NCBI GenBank assembly: GCA_947683625.1
Contig: CANTUR010000665.1
Location: 45,834 to 109,833 of the forward strand
Direction: 5' to 3'
Length of the DNA: 64,000 bases
Source: Mallotus nudiflorus
Lineage: Eukaryota; Streptophyta; Magnoliopsida; Malpighiales; Euphorbiaceae
Of this stretch, positions 62,427-64,000 are shown piece after piece. The first letter of the stretch is position 1; every line of letters starts with the position of its first letter. The position numbers were made by a program, and so were the translations under genes. The notes under the pieces are model-generated. The model worked only from the letters and a program-made list of their open reading frames with translations, was not told the DNA's origin and did no database searches.

Positions 62427-62438
62427 GCTCTGATACCA
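62427..62438 (-). other. Primer binding site of A7
   Basis: GCTCTGATACCA is the exact reverse complement of TGGTATCAGAGC, 4 bases from the LTR. Confidence 0.93.
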
Positions 62439-62442
62439 ACTT

Positions 62443-63512
62443 TGTCATGACCCAAACACCATTGGCACGTGACCGACACCAAGGAATGGAAAAGCGTAAA
62501 GCTTTCAAAATTCATAGTAAGCCTTAAGGAATATGATAATAAAATTAAATCAAATATGTATTTCTAAAAAAAATCCAATAGAGTTTCCTCTATACCTGAA
62601 ATAAACCAAACCTGAAGAAAATAAATAAACACTTCCAAATATAATCCAATCAACATTACTCCACAAATGCTCCAATAATCCACACCAAATCCATAAATAC
62701 ATATTTCTTTAAACTAATTTAAATGGAAATTAAAGGAATTTCCACTACAACCTTTCCGAGATTTATTTCTCAAAATCCGTAAAGATTAGATTAAACTCTA
62801 AATATGGAAATTGATCACCATAATTTATACTATTTATTAAAAATATGGAAATTGATCACCATAATTTATACTATTTATTAAAAATAGTATAATATATTTA
62901 TCTTAGGTCGACACTGTTCACTATCAGAATTCAGGTAGGACCCACTAGATTCTCAGCAGAATACACAACACCCAACCAAACAATTTCTACCAAAACATTC
63001 CTAATAATATATAGAACACATCTAAAGCCTCAAACAACCCAAAAACATACACAAAATTATAGATAAAAAATTCAAGAGAAATTACCTAGAAAAAATTCAC
63101 CAAATATTCTACTGGTGGAAATTGGACACGTGATCAATGCCTACTGATTCCTGATGTCAAGAGGAACATAATGGAAGCAACAGTGATGCTTGAAACCTAC
63201 CGAAACAGTGCAAAAATAACAAAAACTAGTCTAACTCCCTCAATTATAGGCGTTTTTGGATGGATTTTCATAAAATAAAAGCTATAAAAATATAGCAGAG
63301 GATGAGAGGAAGTTATAGTTCAAATTTGGGGTCGATCGACAGGTCGTTTGGGTATTAAATGAAAAAGAAGAAAATTTTAGATACCAAAATAATATTTGCC
63401 ACTCAATTCAGTTCTTACCAGCTGTTTCTCTCCTCCTGCAACACTCACGATCCACCTGCCCATTAACTAATGGTTTCCTTTATATATATAATTAAAAATT
63501 TGGATTATTACA
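62443..63512 (-). repeat. A7 5' LTR, internally deleted
   Basis: On the minus strand it runs from TGTAATAATCC (63512) to GGGTCATGACA (62443), only about 1.07 kb. It aligns with both ends of solo LTR A5 but lacks about 1.4 kb in the middle, including the hairpin region; the junction lies near 62690-62720. It carries a 41-bp tandem duplication and a short AT run at 63481-63490. Confidence 0.87.
62801..62882. repeat. 41-bp tandem duplication in the A7 LTR
   Basis: Two almost identical units beginning AATATGGAAATTGATCACCA. Solo LTR A5 has a single related unit near 30216-30250, so the duplication is specific to A7. Confidence 0.92.
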
Positions 63513-64000
63513 ATATTTTTTAAGACAATGTTTTCCGTAAACAAACAGAGTTTTAAAATGAAAAGTTATTTTCAAATGTCTTTTCCAATGCATTCTCTCT
63601 TTATTACCTTCTTTTCTTCTTCTTCTTCTTTTTTATTTTCTCCTTATTTTTTGTCTTTCTTTTCTTTTTCATTTCCCTCTTATTTTTTTCCATATTTTTT
63701 GTGTTCTCTCCTTATATTCTCCTTTCCTTTTTTTATTTTTATTTTTTCTTATTTATTTTACCTTCTATTTTTTTTTCATTTCTCTTTATTTTGTTAACCT
63801 TCTCTCATTCTTTTATCGTTTTCCTCTTTTTAAATTTATTTTCTCCTTTTTTTTTGCCTTGTCTCTTTTATTGTTTTTTTCTCTTTTTTTTTCCTTTTTT
63901 CCTTTCCTTCTTTTTTTTTTACTTTTATTTTCTTCTTATTTTTGCATTGTCTTCTTTTTTTTTTCCTTTTCAGTCTTTTTTATTTTTATTTTCTCCTTAT
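63513..64000. repeat. Pyrimidine-rich tract
   Basis: From about 63600 to the window end the plus strand is almost only T and C, with recurring TTTTATTTTCTCCTTAT-like units (for example about 63632-63648 and 63984-64000). It may be a degenerate simple repeat outside A7. The open frame 63528-63797 (poly-Phe/Ser) is an artefact of it. Confidence 0.8.

Noticed and set aside
62500..63480. A leader-intron donor in the A7 LTR (CTG|GTAAGA near 63416)
   Set aside because: Not at the position homologous to the array LTR donor and not kept in A5 or A6; too weak to list as a feature.

Overview
This window is eukaryotic, almost certainly from a dicot-type plant nuclear genome. It is strongly AT-rich, and every recognisable coding stretch belongs to a plant Ty3/gypsy LTR retrotransposon. 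I find no host gene, rRNA or tRNA gene, CRISPR array or bacterial operon. The species cannot be told from the sequence. Three lineages are present: a chromodomain-bearing chromovirus with very long LTRs and an initiator-Met-type primer site (called A here, Tekay/Del-like); a Tat/Ogre/Retand-like element with a tRNA-Arg-type primer site that carries gag and protease but no reverse transcriptase or integrase (called B); and one Athila-like element (called C).

Layout. 1-1593 is AT-rich flank. 1594-27201 is a head-to-tail array of three A elements that share LTRs (LTR1-internal-LTR2-internal-LTR3-internal-LTR4), bounded by a near-matching 5-bp duplication (CCACA/CCATA). 27207 to about 28280 holds nothing recognisable. 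From about 28280 to 54240 runs one older plus-strand A element (A4), broken by later insertions: a minus-strand solo A LTR (A5, 28324-31052) in its gag, a truncated minus-strand A LTR (A6, 32281 to about 33870) in its reverse transcriptase, a deletion-scarred minus-strand B element (B', about 33871-39387), and an intact-structured plus-strand B element (40663-53634) with perfect AATAC target duplications. The 3' LTR of A4 (53701 to about 54240) ends at an abrupt junction with a 3'-truncated minus-strand Athila (C, 54241-59437). C lies in the pol of another minus-strand A element (A7), whose gag, primer site and 5' LTR fill 59438-63512. The window ends in a pyrimidine-rich tract.

None of these elements looks autonomous. 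Reading frames are broken by stops, many of the CAG-to-TAG type expected from decay of methylated cytosines, and several catalytic residues are lost. The most interesting signals are not classic genes: (i) the shared-LTR tandem array; (ii) a conserved splice-donor-like site in each A LTR matched by an acceptor-like site directly before the gag start, which would place the primer binding site inside a leader intron; (iii) a block of exactly 66 nt with exon-like edges in all four array LTRs; (iv) an array of hairpin-forming units with a constant loop in the A LTRs; (v) a palindrome cassette in the B LTR whose core sequence differs completely between the two B copies while position, period and CGAT-like spacer persist; and (vi) three tandem-repeat families and a possible antisense reading frame in the 3' region of B.
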